Positions 8,161-16,595 of a stretch of DNA of 35,817 nucleotides are shown one piece after another. A program made the translations under genes and the position numbers. Position 1 is the stretch's first letter; the number at the start of each line of letters is the position of its first letter. The notes under the pieces were generated by a model. That model made no database searches. It saw nothing but the letters and a program-made list of their open reading frames with translations, and was not told the DNA's origin. The DNA is from Gammaproteobacteria bacterium (GTDB lineage: Bacteria > Pseudomonadota > Gammaproteobacteria > SZUA-229): positions 1 through 35,817 of the forward strand of contig WFOC01000087.1 of the NCBI GenBank assembly GCA_015488295.1, in the 5' to 3' direction.

Positions 8161-9175
8161 CACTGTGTGTGCCTGGCTGTTGTAGCAGTTTTGTGCACGC
8201 ATTATAAACGCTGTCAACATCAATGGCGGCAATGCCTTTTTCCGGGTGCGCGGTGTTTTCGGAACGCAGGATGATAAATTTTTCCGGTGTCATATAAGGA
8301 CCGCAGTCGCCGGGGTCTTTCATCGAGAAAAAAGCGACCACCTGTGTGCCTAGTGCCGAGGCCATGTGCATCGGGCCGGAGTCGGGTGTGAGTAATACAT
8401 TGGCTCGTGCGATCATTGCCTTGTAACGCTCGAAGCTGGATTCTGATTTAAGCAGTAAAATATTGTTACCACTCTCTTTTACGATTTTTTCACCGTAGGA
8501 AATTTCATCCGGTAGTAAAACCATGAATGCTTTGACTGGTGTTGCTGTGTTGCTGTGCGAGCTGACGATTTTTTTTACAAGCGCACCGTAGTTTTGTGGT
8601 GACCAGAGCTTGCGCAGTTTCGCATGACGTTTGCGAATACCGAAACGGGAGTAGCCGCTGAATGTCGGGTGTATCATTAATAAACGGTCGCTTGCTGAAA
8701 TACCGTGTTTTTGTAACTCTTCGTTTACACTGTTACGGTCTTCATCTTTAACTGGCAGATAGTTGTAGCTGTCAACCACAGGTTTGTTACAGGCCTCGGC
8801 GACAAAATCCAGGTAGGCTTTGGCGCAGTGTTTTAGTTCGGCAGAACCTTTGTATTGTTTGAAGTCGGTTTTTATATTTTCAAACAGGCCGCCGATGCGC
8901 GGGCTGGTGTCGAAGCAAATAATTTTGTCGAAAGGTGTCTGGCCAAGTTTTTTCAGAATGTTGCTTTTGTCGATGACCGGTTTTATCAGGCCGCTGCGAT
9001 TCCATGTCCAGGTGTCCTTGATGTTGTGATGAAAGTCTTTCAGCAGCGCTTTGCCCACCGGGCTGACCAGCAGGGTGATTTCTGCATCGGGATAATATTG
9101 CAGCAGTGCCGTCAGTGCGGGAGTCATCATCACCGTATCACCGACACGGCCAACGCGTACGGCGAGTATTTTCAT
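8147..9175 (-). CDS. Glycosyltransferase family 9 (heptosyltransferase-like)
   Basis: A 342-residue GT9 protein opening MKILAVRVGRVGDTVMMTPAL, with the conserved Asp in RVGDT. The donor-binding C-domain shows LLMIHPTFSGYSRFG and LLTPDSGPMHMASALGTQVV, the standard DSGPxHxA motif. Between residues 180 and 200 it has an unusual basic insert (RKRHAKLRKLW). It overlaps the upstream GT4 gene by four bases and the downstream GT9 by 14. Specific LPS acceptor unknown; it is one of four GT9 genes in the window (with 632, 7123 and 16595), which suggests a heptose-rich core or divergent sugar use. Confidence 0.86.
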   Translation of the reverse strand: MKILAVRVGRVGDTVMMTPALTALLQYYPDAEITLLVSPVGKALLKDFHHNIKDTWTWNRSGLIKPVIDKSNILKKLGQTPFDKIICFDTSPRIGGLFENIKTDFKQYKGSAELKHCAKAYLDFVAEACNKPVVDSYNYLPVKDEDRNSVNEELQKHGISASDRLLMIHPTFSGYSRFGIRKRHAKLRKLWSPQNYGALVKKIVSSHSNTATPVKAFMVLLPDEISYGEKIVKESGNNILLLKSESSFERYKAMIARANVLLTPDSGPMHMASALGTQVVAFFSMKDPGDCGPYMTPEKFIILRSENTAHPEKGIAAIDVDSVYNACTKLLQQPGTHSDEAN

Positions 9176-10287
9176 GTCGGTTGTCCGTTGAGATTTAACA
9201 GAATTTCATCCAGCTTTTTAAAGTGATCATCGCTGTCAAACTGCCGGTCGGCTTTCAGCTTTCCCTGCTCGGCAAGCTTTGCTTTTTCTTCATGATTGTC
9301 GAACAGGTAGCAAATCTGCTGGCACAGATTATCGGCATCGCCGGATTCAAACAGCAGGCCACTGACGCGGTGCTCGATAATTTCCGGCACACCGCCTTTG
9401 TTGCTGCCGATGACCGCGATGCCGCAACGCATGGCTTCGGGCAGCACCAGGCCGAAGGTTTCTTCTGCGGTGGTCAGGCACAGGCAGTCGCTGATCTGCA
9501 TCAGCTGTTGCGGTTTGTCGACAAAGCCGTTGAACATGATGTTGTCAGCGATATTGTGTTCTTCAGCGAGCTGGCTCAGGTGGTCTCTGTAACCGACGGT
9601 CATCTCATGGCCGACGACCAGCGCTTTAATTTCTTTGTTGTTTTCTCGGGCTTTGGCGACGGCTTTGATCAGCAGGTGCTGGCCTTTGCCTTCTTCCAGT
9701 CGGCCAAACAGGCTGACGATAAAATCGTCCGGTGAAAAACCTTTTTCCTGGCGCAGTGTATCGATCTGGTTTTTATCCAGAATTTTTTCCGGTTTATCGA
9801 CACCGTAATAAAGTGTCTGGATGTGTACGTTGTTGCCGGGAATAAATTTTTTGCACAGCGTTTCGAGCTGCTGTGTGATGGTCAGCATCAGATCGAGTTG
9901 TGAATACAGAAAACGATGGTAAAAATCCTTTTTGTAGCGGGTGATCATCATCTGCCGGGTGTAGACCAGTTTGGGTTTTTTCTTCGACAGAAATTTTGCC
10001 AGTGCTGCCAGTGCCAGGTCCTTGCCCCAGTGCATGTGCACGATGTCGATGTTGTTGTCATCAATGATCTTTGCCAGCTTAAAGGCGCTGGCCAGTGGCA
10101 GGGCGCGCATTGCTGGTTGCAGGTAACGGATGTCAATCGAGAGTGGTTTTAATTTTTCCGATAACTTGCTGTCCGGTGAGGTAACAAAAATCAGTTTGTG
10201 TTTTTCGGCATAGGAAAGCGCGCTGCGAAAAGCGTATAACTCAAGACCACCCAGGTCTTTGGATAAGCAGAGGCTGAGAATATTCAC
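9172..10287 (-). CDS. Glycosyltransferase family 4 (WaaG-like fold)
   Basis: A 371-residue GT-B glycosyltransferase. MNILSLCLSKDLGGLELYAFR supplies the glycine-rich acceptor loop, IVHMHWGKDLALA the central strand, LYYGVDKPEKI the interdomain linker, FGRLEEGKGQHLLIKA the diphosphate-binding region, and TTAEETFGLVLPEAMRCGIAVIGS near residues 270-293 the E-x7-E motif. It lies in the middle of the minus-strand operon with four-base overlaps on both sides. Similar proteins add hexoses to the LPS core; the specific sugar is not readable. Confidence 0.86.
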   Translation of the reverse strand: MNILSLCLSKDLGGLELYAFRSALSYAEKHKLIFVTSPDSKLSEKLKPLSIDIRYLQPAMRALPLASAFKLAKIIDDNNIDIVHMHWGKDLALAALAKFLSKKKPKLVYTRQMMITRYKKDFYHRFLYSQLDLMLTITQQLETLCKKFIPGNNVHIQTLYYGVDKPEKILDKNQIDTLRQEKGFSPDDFIVSLFGRLEEGKGQHLLIKAVAKARENNKEIKALVVGHEMTVGYRDHLSQLAEEHNIADNIMFNGFVDKPQQLMQISDCLCLTTAEETFGLVLPEAMRCGIAVIGSNKGGVPEIIEHRVSGLLFESGDADNLCQQICYLFDNHEEKAKLAEQGKLKADRQFDSDDHFKKLDEILLNLNGQPT

Positions 10288-11054
10288 GAGGCTTGTGCTT
10301 TGTTTTTCTGTTTACGCATGATGATGGCTTTATTATATTTTATAAAGACATGCATGAATGACAGGGTGGCGACCAGAAAGCCGGCGTAACCATCGAGAAA
10401 GCCGCGCTTGATGAAATAGATTTTTATGAACAGCCAGCTGCCGTGTGTGATCGGGCTGAACATATTGAACGACTTGTTTTTCTTGATCAGTTCTTCGGCA
10501 CCGATCTCGGTGAACTTGTCGATGGTTTGCAGGTGATCGGAAATGCTGTCGAAGGAGTAATGGTAGAGATCACCGTCCAGCAACCTGATGTTGTCACCGT
10601 TGCTGATGATGTGGTCGTGCGGGTTGGTGCCGCCCCAGTGCGCGGTGTGCTTGTTAAACAGCCGGGTTTTTATGTCGGGATACCAGCAGTGGTTCAGCCA
10701 GCGATAAACATAAAAGGTTTTGCGCGGCATTTTGTAGGCATCGGCCTGGGTGATATTTTCTTTGACTGCGAGCAGGGATTTTTGCAATTCCGGCGACAGC
10801 CTCTCGTCACAGTCCAGACTTAAAATCCAGTCATGGCTGGCATGCTGGATGGCAAAGTTTTTCTGCTCGATGTAACCGAGAAAATTCTGGGTGATGACCT
10901 TGTCAGTGTATTGTTCTGCGATCTCGACCGTGCGGTCGCTGCTGTTGGAGTCGACAACGATGATTTCGTCAGCGATGTCGACCAGACTTTTCAGGCAGTC
11001 TTCAATTTTTTTCTCTTCGTTAAAAGAGATGATGCAGGCGCTTATCTTTGCCAT
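10284..11054 (-). CDS. Glycosyltransferase family 2, WaaE/KdtX-like
   Basis: A 256-residue GT2 enzyme of the short WaaE/KdtX type, in which the relative adds beta-1,4-glucose to heptose I of the core. It has ISACIISFNEEKKIEDCLKSL, IIVVDSNSSDRTVEIA and ILSLDCDERLSPELQ near residue 80, whose DCDE is the metal-binding D-x-D. GTNPHDHI and the hydrophobic C-terminal helices (IKIYFIKRGFLDGYAGFLVA) are also typical of this subfamily and imply membrane association. It overlaps the GT4 gene by four bases and follows the decarboxylase gene by 31 bases. The function is inferred from family resemblance only. Confidence 0.8.
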   Translation of the reverse strand: MAKISACIISFNEEKKIEDCLKSLVDIADEIIVVDSNSSDRTVEIAEQYTDKVITQNFLGYIEQKNFAIQHASHDWILSLDCDERLSPELQKSLLAVKENITQADAYKMPRKTFYVYRWLNHCWYPDIKTRLFNKHTAHWGGTNPHDHIISNGDNIRLLDGDLYHYSFDSISDHLQTIDKFTEIGAEELIKKNKSFNMFSPITHGSWLFIKIYFIKRGFLDGYAGFLVATLSFMHVFIKYNKAIIMRKQKNKAQAS

Positions 11055-11085
11055 TGCCGGATTAAATGCCTTTTAGAATTTCTGT

Positions 11086-12030
11086 TTATACGACAGTCTT
11101 GAAGTATTCGATGGTTTTTTGCAGACCTTCATCAAGCGTGATCACCGGCTCCCAGCCAAGCTTTTCTTTGGCAAGTGTGATGTCAGGCTGGCGCTGTCTT
11201 GGGTCATCTTCCGGCAGTGGTTCGTTGATCAGCTTTGATTTCGAGCCGACCATGGCCAGGGTTTTTTCCGCCAGTTCGCGGATGGTGAATTCGCCGGGGT
11301 TGCCCAGGTTAACCGGGCCGATGAAGTCATCGCCGGTGCCCATCAGGCGAATAAAAGCATCAACCATTTCGTCGACATAACAGAATGAGCGTGATTGCTG
11401 GCCGTCACCGTAGATGGTGATGTCTTCGCCTTTCAGTGCCTGCACCACGAAGTTGGAAACTACGCGGCCATCGTCAGCGTGCATTTTCGGGCCATAGGTG
11501 TTGAAGATACGGGCGATTTTTATGTCCAGTCCGTGCTGGCGATGGTAATCCAGGAACAGGGTTTCAGCGCAGCGTTTGCCTTCGTCGTAACAGGAGCGAA
11601 TGCCAATCGGGTTGACCTTGCCCCAGTAGGATTCGACCTGCGGATGGATTTCCGGGTCACCATAAACTTCAGAGGTGGAAGCCTGCATGATTTTTGCGCC
11701 GGTACGTTTGGCCAGGCCAAGCATGTTGATCGCGCCGTGGACGCAGGTTTTTGTGGTTTGTACCGGGTCGTGCTGGTAATGAATTGGTGAAGCCGGGCAG
11801 GCCAGGTTGTAGATTTCATCGACTTCGATGAACAGCGGCAGGGTGACATCGTGGCGCAACACTTCGAAGCGCGGGTTGCTCATCAGGTGCACGATGTTGT
11901 GCTTGTTGCCGGTGAAGAAGTTGTCCAGGCAGATGATCTCGTGGCCTTCGTTCAGCAAGCGTTCACACAGGTGTGAGCCGAGGAATCCGCCGCCGCCAGT
12001 GATGAGAATTTTTTTTGAGTCCATAGCCAT
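11086..12030 (-). CDS. UDP-glucuronate decarboxylase (UDP-xylose synthase)
   Basis: Converts UDP-glucuronate to UDP-xylose with NAD+ retained in the active site; cytoplasmic. The 314-residue protein is an extended short-chain dehydrogenase. [14 protein letters not shown] (8-21) is the Rossmann NAD loop, [18 protein letters not shown] (78-95) is specific for the UXS branch, STSEVYGDP (118-126) holds the catalytic Ser/Thr/Glu, and Tyr148 with Lys152 (CYDEGKR) forms the YxxxK pair. The start at 12030 is preceded by AGAGG eight bases upstream; an ATG two codons later is also possible. It sits between the LtaS-like gene and the glycosyltransferases, so the xylose is probably used by one of them. 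UDP-glucuronate synthesis is not encoded here. Confidence 0.9.
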   Translation of the reverse strand: MAMDSKKILITGGGGFLGSHLCERLLNEGHEIICLDNFFTGNKHNIVHLMSNPRFEVLRHDVTLPLFIEVDEIYNLACPASPIHYQHDPVQTTKTCVHGAINMLGLAKRTGAKIMQASTSEVYGDPEIHPQVESYWGKVNPIGIRSCYDEGKRCAETLFLDYHRQHGLDIKIARIFNTYGPKMHADDGRVVSNFVVQALKGEDITIYGDGQQSRSFCYVDEMVDAFIRLMGTGDDFIGPVNLGNPGEFTIRELAEKTLAMVGSKSKLINEPLPEDDPRQRQPDITLAKEKLGWEPVITLDEGLQKTIEYFKTVV

Positions 12031-12057
12031 GGGATTGCCTCTTTATCGATTGAATTG

Positions 12058-14148
12058 TTAGTGTGTGGCCGCGTTCTGTTTATGGAGTGACGGCTTGATT
12101 GTTGCGTCTGGCCGTTCGTTATCACCCGGCCTGTTATTTTCGCGCATGTAACGAACCGTGTTCCAGATAGCCGTTAATTTTTCAGACATTAATTTTGTGA
12201 TGGCGGTATTCTGCGCGGAAATATCGGCGCGCGCATTTTTGCCTTTCAGCTCGTGCAGGCGCGACTTGCTGCCGTCGGCCTGCATCAGCAAATAATATTT
12301 GTCGGACAACAGGCCTATCGTGCGGTTCGTGCCATGCTCGATGGTGAAGGCATAACGCTGGTCATCGTAGCGGCTGTCCAGCAGGTCTCGTCCCAGTGTT
12401 GTGTCCAGATAACTGGTGCGGGTCAGCGCAGCAACCGTCGGCAGTACATCGACTTCGCTGGCTATTGTATCAAAGACTTCTGCTTTGCTGATAATACTTT
12501 TTCCGTACATCACCAGTGGCACGCGCAGCCCCTGTATTTTCAGTTGTGCTTCGTAGGCCGGTACGTGCTTGCCAGTGGGTGCGTGGATGCCGTGGTCGCC
12601 AAAAAAGATAAACAGCGTGTTGTCGAAATAAGCTTCTTTGCGTGCTTCGGCCATGAAGTGTCCAACGCTGTGGTCCATGAAGCGGAAAGAGTTGAGTTCT
12701 TCCAGCGACTGGAAGCCATAACTTTTTACGTTATTCGGCAGGTCATCTTCAGTCAGCATTTCAAAGCCTTCATTGTCCTCGGGAATGGTGTAAGGGCGAT
12801 GGTTGCCCGAGGTTTGAATAATGGCAAAAAAGGGCTGCTGCTGTTTTTTCAGCACATCGTTGGCTTCGCGGAACAGGCTGAGATCCGAGATGCCCCAGAC
12901 ATCAATGACTTCAGAGTCGTAGCTGCCTTCTTCATAAAGTTGCAGGTCGGGAATGTTGGAAGACAGCATGCCGCGGATGTTCGCCCAGCTGGCACTGCCG
13001 CCGAGGAAGTAGAATTTTTTATACCCTCTGAAAGCATTGATAATGGTGTGCTGGTCGACGATCAGCGGGTTGCGTGAGGAGGTTTTGTTTTTTTCAATGT
13101 CGGGCAGGCCGGTGACAAAGGTCCATACCGAGCGTGCGGTGCCGGTGCTCGGGGTGAAAAAGTTTTTGAAGTAATAACCCTGCTCGGCAATGCGGGCAAA
13201 ATGCGGTGTCGGGTTGATCGGGTTGCCGGACAGGCTGGTTTTATAGCTGGCGAAGGATTCCAGAATGACCACGATGATATTGGTCTTCCGGTTTGTTGCC
13301 GGGTTGAAATAATAGTGGCGGTCATAATTCAGCGTGTCCGGATCGGGTTGCTGTATCGCCAGGTAATCAACCATGGTCGGGTAGGCCTGTCTTGCCGCTT
13401 CCACATCAAATGTTTCCGCGGTATTTTTCAGCGTGCTTTTGAAATAGATCACCGGGTTGGATGCCAGCTGTGAACTGAAGGCGTGTGTGCTGAAAAAGGC
13501 ATCACTCCAGCGCAGCGGATACCAGGAAACTTTCGCCATAAAACCCGAGAGCACCAGCAGCAGTGAGATAAAAATCAGCAGTGCTTTGTGATACCAGCGC
13601 TTGTGCGTCCAGTAGGCACGGTCAATATCATCCGCAGGAATCAGGGCGGTCAGCCTGAGAAAAATTACGATGGTTAGCGCACTGATCAGCGCCAGCAACA
13701 GGCTGCCGAGAATCACCGGGTAGGTTTCCCATACCATGGTGGCCGAGATCAGCGGGTTTTCCAGAAAACGCAGGGCGCTGGCGTTGAGCCGCTGTTGCAG
13801 ATAAGCGTAATGACCGGCATCGGTGATGTAGAGAATATACATCAGGATGATGGCCAGGCTGACGAATACCGCCCAGAAACGTTGACCAAAGCGGCTGTAG
13901 ACCGGATGCAGCGGTTTGATCCAGCCCAGCAGTAGAATCGGCATCAGTGTTCCCAGTGTGGCCTGAAGATCAAATTTCATGCCCAGATAAAACGCCCACA
14001 GTAGATCAGCAGTCGAGACCGGATCCGCCGGGTTGTTGAATTTCAGCCAGAAAATAAAACGCAGACCGGTCTGTATCAGCAAAAACAGACCCAGCACGGT
14101 TAGAACATACAGGTACAGTCGCGGAATCTTGTTGATAAATGACATCAT
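12058..14148 (-). CDS. LtaS/sulfatase-fold membrane phospho-group transferase
   Basis: A 696-residue inner-membrane enzyme of the alkaline-phosphatase superfamily, as in LtaS, OpgB and phosphoethanolamine transferases. About five helices cover residues 10-205, then a periplasmic catalytic domain follows. Visible metal and active-site elements are Glu297 (VVILESFAS), the nucleophile region PSTGTARS (Thr335 or Thr337), SGNHRPY (His450) and FFGDHG (Asp518, His519). The likely reaction is transfer of phosphoglycerol or phosphoethanolamine from a phospholipid to a glycan. As the first gene of the seven-gene minus-strand run (27 bases before the decarboxylase gene), it may decorate the LPS core. 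A sulfatase role is possible but less likely given its helical N-terminus. Confidence 0.8.
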   Translation of the reverse strand: MMSFINKIPRLYLYVLTVLGLFLLIQTGLRFIFWLKFNNPADPVSTADLLWAFYLGMKFDLQATLGTLMPILLLGWIKPLHPVYSRFGQRFWAVFVSLAIILMYILYITDAGHYAYLQQRLNASALRFLENPLISATMVWETYPVILGSLLLALISALTIVIFLRLTALIPADDIDRAYWTHKRWYHKALLIFISLLLVLSGFMAKVSWYPLRWSDAFFSTHAFSSQLASNPVIYFKSTLKNTAETFDVEAARQAYPTMVDYLAIQQPDPDTLNYDRHYYFNPATNRKTNIIVVILESFASYKTSLSGNPINPTPHFARIAEQGYYFKNFFTPSTGTARSVWTFVTGLPDIEKNKTSSRNPLIVDQHTIINAFRGYKKFYFLGGSASWANIRGMLSSNIPDLQLYEEGSYDSEVIDVWGISDLSLFREANDVLKKQQQPFFAIIQTSGNHRPYTIPEDNEGFEMLTEDDLPNNVKSYGFQSLEELNSFRFMDHSVGHFMAEARKEAYFDNTLFIFFGDHGIHAPTGKHVPAYEAQLKIQGLRVPLVMYGKSIISKAEVFDTIASEVDVLPTVAALTRTSYLDTTLGRDLLDSRYDDQRYAFTIEHGTNRTIGLLSDKYYLLMQADGSKSRLHELKGKNARADISAQNTAITKLMSEKLTAIWNTVRYMRENNRPGDNERPDATIKPSLHKQNAATH

Positions 14149-14205
14149 TGTCGATGGTTTATTTGAGCGGGTGGCGCGGGGCTGGCTTTGCTGCGTCGTG
14201 TTGAA

Positions 14206-14221
14206 ATGACGGTGTGGTCAT
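14206..14221. promoter_or_regulatory. Perfect inverted repeat in divergent intergenic region
   Basis: ATGAC and GTCAT are separated by six bases (GGTGTG), giving a 16-base dyad between the divergent LtaS-like and phosphatase genes. The arrangement fits a dimeric repressor or activator site serving either gene. I do not recognise the regulator, and it does not match the Pho box. A direct TGTGA repeat lies about 40 bases further on. Confidence 0.2.
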
Positions 14222-14340
14222 ATTTGATGTTTAATTGTCGCAACTCAAGGGAATGTGTGAAAATTTTGTGAACAGGTGTTACTAAACGCGGCGTATTGTA
14301 TCATAATCAACAAGATATATATGTTCCTGACTTTCCAATA

Positions 14341-15726
14341 ATGTCCTTATTAAAAAAGCTTGCCAAGATTATTCTCGCCCTGATTGTGGCATATGCGGTG
14401 GCGCGTTTTGCGGTGGTGTTTTATGACAGCCGCCTGACCGGTGCACGTGCTCCCTATATTCAAACCCTGACACCACACAGCGTGGTTATCCGCTGGATGA
14501 CGGAGGAAAACCAGCTGGGCATTGTGCGTTTTGGAGAAGATCCGCAGTTGCTGTCGAGCATCGAAATGGAGTCGTCGCCAACCAATAATCACACGGTCAA
14601 ACTTGATGGCCTGAAACCGGCCACGCGTTATTATTATCAGACCGGCACCATCAGTGGCTTTTATCAGAAAAGTATTGAGCGGCAGTGGTTTTACACGCAC
14701 CCGGAAACGGTACAGCCAACGCGCATCTGGCTGATTGGTGATTCCGGCAAGGCAGGGGAAATCCAGAGCCAGGTGCGTGATTCTGCATTGCAATGGATGC
14801 AGCAGAACCCGCTGCCTGCGCCGGCAGCCACCGATGATGATGCAGCTGAAAAGTCACCGTCACCGCCGGTGAATGTCTGGCTTGCGCTGGGTGATATTGC
14901 TTATCGTTCCGGCAGCAACCAGCAGTTTCAGGAAAGCCTGTTCGAGCCTTATGCCGAACTTCTGCCCAATACCGCGCTGTGGCCAGTCTATGGTAATCAC
15001 GATGATCGTCGCTGGACTTATTTCCGCATCTTCGACCTGCCGGAAAATGCCGAAGCTGGCGGTGTGCCTTCCGGTACGGAAAATTATTACGCCATCGATT
15101 ACAGCAACATCCATTTTGTGATTCTGGATTCACAGGCCAGTGACCGTGACAAAGACGGCGACATGGCCGACTGGTTGAGGCGTGACCTGGCGCAGAATAA
15201 AAAACCCTGGGTAATCGCAGCCTTCCATCACCCGCCGTACAGCAAGGGTAGTCATGATTCGGACAACACCTCGGACAGTCGTGGCCGCATGCAGGATATG
15301 CGGGAAAATATCCTGCCTATACTGGAAGCCGGTGGTGTCGACCTGGTGTTTACCGGACACAGCCACATGTATGAGCGTTCCCATTTGATTGATTGTGCTT
15401 ATGGTGACTCGCAGTCGTTTTCACTGGATAATATTGTTTCCGGCGGCGTGAAAAATAAAAGCAGACAATATTTAAAACCATTAAATAAAAAATCACATCA
15501 GGGTGCGGTGTATGTGGTCGCAGGTTCTTCTGCAAAAGTTGATCAGGGATCACTGGACCATCCGGTGCATTATGTTGGTTTGCAGGAAGCCGGTTCGGTG
15601 ATAGTGGATGTGGTGGATGACAAACTCACCGCCCGTTTCATTAATAACGAAGGGCAGGTCAGGGATGAGTTCAGTATCACGAAACAGGCGGATTATGATG
15701 GCGGCTATCGGGGGTGTGCGGATTAG
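14341..15726 (+). CDS. Membrane-anchored purple acid phosphatase-like metallophosphoesterase
   Basis: Probably hydrolyses phosphate esters outside the cytoplasm with a dinuclear metal centre. The 461-residue product starts MSLLKKLAKIILALIVAYAVA, a signal anchor. A fibronectin-III-like domain typical of purple acid phosphatases follows (about 35-120), with a catalytic domain after it. Metal ligands are seen in order: GDS (Asp134), GDIAY (Asp185, Tyr188), GNHDD (Asn219, His220), HHPPY (His296) and GHSHMYER (His340, His342). The Tyr in GDIAY is the residue that colours purple acid phosphatases. An in-frame TTG at 14296 would add 15 residues; I prefer the ATG just before the hydrophobic helix. 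Divergent from the LtaS-like gene. Confidence 0.85.
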   Translation: MSLLKKLAKIILALIVAYAVARFAVVFYDSRLTGARAPYIQTLTPHSVVIRWMTEENQLGIVRFGEDPQLLSSIEMESSPTNNHTVKLDGLKPATRYYYQTGTISGFYQKSIERQWFYTHPETVQPTRIWLIGDSGKAGEIQSQVRDSALQWMQQNPLPAPAATDDDAAEKSPSPPVNVWLALGDIAYRSGSNQQFQESLFEPYAELLPNTALWPVYGNHDDRRWTYFRIFDLPENAEAGGVPSGTENYYAIDYSNIHFVILDSQASDRDKDGDMADWLRRDLAQNKKPWVIAAFHHPPYSKGSHDSDNTSDSRGRMQDMRENILPILEAGGVDLVFTGHSHMYERSHLIDCAYGDSQSFSLDNIVSGGVKNKSRQYLKPLNKKSHQGAVYVVAGSSAKVDQGSLDHPVHYVGLQEAGSVIVDVVDDKLTARFINNEGQVRDEFSITKQADYDGGYRGCAD

Positions 15727-15758
15727 TTAAAGTTTGTTTTCTGCCATAAGGAGAAGTT

Positions 15759-15842
15759 GTAGGGTGGGCAAGTGTTTTTTGCCCACGCGGAATCAAAAAG
15801 TTGTGGTATCAGCGTGGGCAAAAAAACACTTGCCCACCCTAC
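15759..15842. repeat. Paired inverted REP-like palindromes (BIME-like), GTAG-headed
   Basis: The left unit (15759-15788) starts GTAGGGTGGGCAA and ends TTGCCCACGC; the right unit (15812-15842) is its reverse complement with one extra A/T. Within each unit GTGGGCAA pairs with TTGCCCAC around a short loop, and the two units can also pair with each other over about 30 bases. The 5' GTAG head plus palindrome is the known signature of REP elements mobilised by RAYT transposases. It lies between the convergent phosphatase and kdsB genes, so it may also work as a two-way transcription terminator. Confidence 0.75.
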
Positions 15843-15854
15843 GTAGTGCTTGAA

Positions 15855-16595
15855 TCAGCCGGAAAAAAGCTCACGTGCTTTTTCCAGATCCTCCGGCGTA
15901 TCCACCGCCAGCCCCTGGTAATCATCCAGCGTAGTCACGTTGATGGTGATGTCATTTTCCAGTGCACGCAGTTGTTCCAGTTTTTCGGTTTGCTCCAGCG
16001 GGGTTTGCTCAAGTTGCATTAACCGGCTTAACGTCTCGCGTGTGTAAATATACACGCCGATATGAATCTGGCCTTTGCCGGCGACCTCGCCCTGCTGTGT
16101 CACCGGAATCATGTTGCGGGAAAAATACAGCGCGTTGCCGCTGAGTGAAGTCACCACCTTGACATTGGAAGGTGCGGATAAAACGGTTTTGTCATCGCAC
16201 CAGTGGGACAACGTGCCCATCTGCGGTCTGTCCTGCTGAATAAATTTTTCCACCAGCTGGTCGATATGCGCCGGGTTCAGCGTGACTTCATCGCCCTGGA
16301 TGTTGACGAAAATATCCGCGTCTGACTGCGGCATGAATTCGGCGATGCGGTCGGTGCCGGAAGCGCAGTTTTCAGAAGTCATGGCAACGCTGTAGCCGGC
16401 ATTGTTCACCACGTCGAAAATACGCTGGTCGTCGGTTAAAACAACCACGTCAGAAAGCGACTGGCATTGCCGGGTTTTTTCTACCACGTGCAGAATCATG
16501 GCTTTGCCGGCGATGTCGCTCAGTGGTTTGCCAGGCAGTCGTGAGGAGGCGTAACGCGCTGGAATACAGCCGATGATTTTGTATTGTCTGGCCAT
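15855..16595 (-). CDS. kdsB: CMP-Kdo synthetase (3-deoxy-manno-octulosonate cytidylyltransferase)
   Basis: Activates Kdo with CTP to CMP-Kdo, the donor used by WaaA; cytoplasmic. The 246-residue length is standard. It has the nucleotide-binding signature IPARYASSRLPGKPL (11-25), VLTDDQRI, a CASGTDRIAE segment that contacts the cytidine, VNIQGDE with the Mg-binding Asp, and EKLEQLRALEN near the C-terminus. Its ATG overlaps the stop of the upstream GT9 gene by one base (TAATG), so the two are translated together. The 3' end is 12 bases from the BIME-like repeat. Confidence 0.95.
   Translation of the reverse strand: MARQYKIIGCIPARYASSRLPGKPLSDIAGKAMILHVVEKTRQCQSLSDVVVLTDDQRIFDVVNNAGYSVAMTSENCASGTDRIAEFMPQSDADIFVNIQGDEVTLNPAHIDQLVEKFIQQDRPQMGTLSHWCDDKTVLSAPSNVKVVTSLSGNALYFSRNMIPVTQQGEVAGKGQIHIGVYIYTRETLSRLMQLEQTPLEQTEKLEQLRALENDITINVTTLDDYQGLAVDTPEDLEKARELFSG

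Noticed and set aside
14255-14275. TGTGA-AAATTT-TGTGA as a CRP site before the phosphatase gene
   Set aside because: The two halves are in direct, not inverted, orientation, so it is not a CRP palindrome.
15759-15842. CRISPR-like or insertion-sequence end
   Set aside because: Only two units, inverted rather than direct, and no transposase or cas gene is nearby; REP/BIME architecture explains it better.
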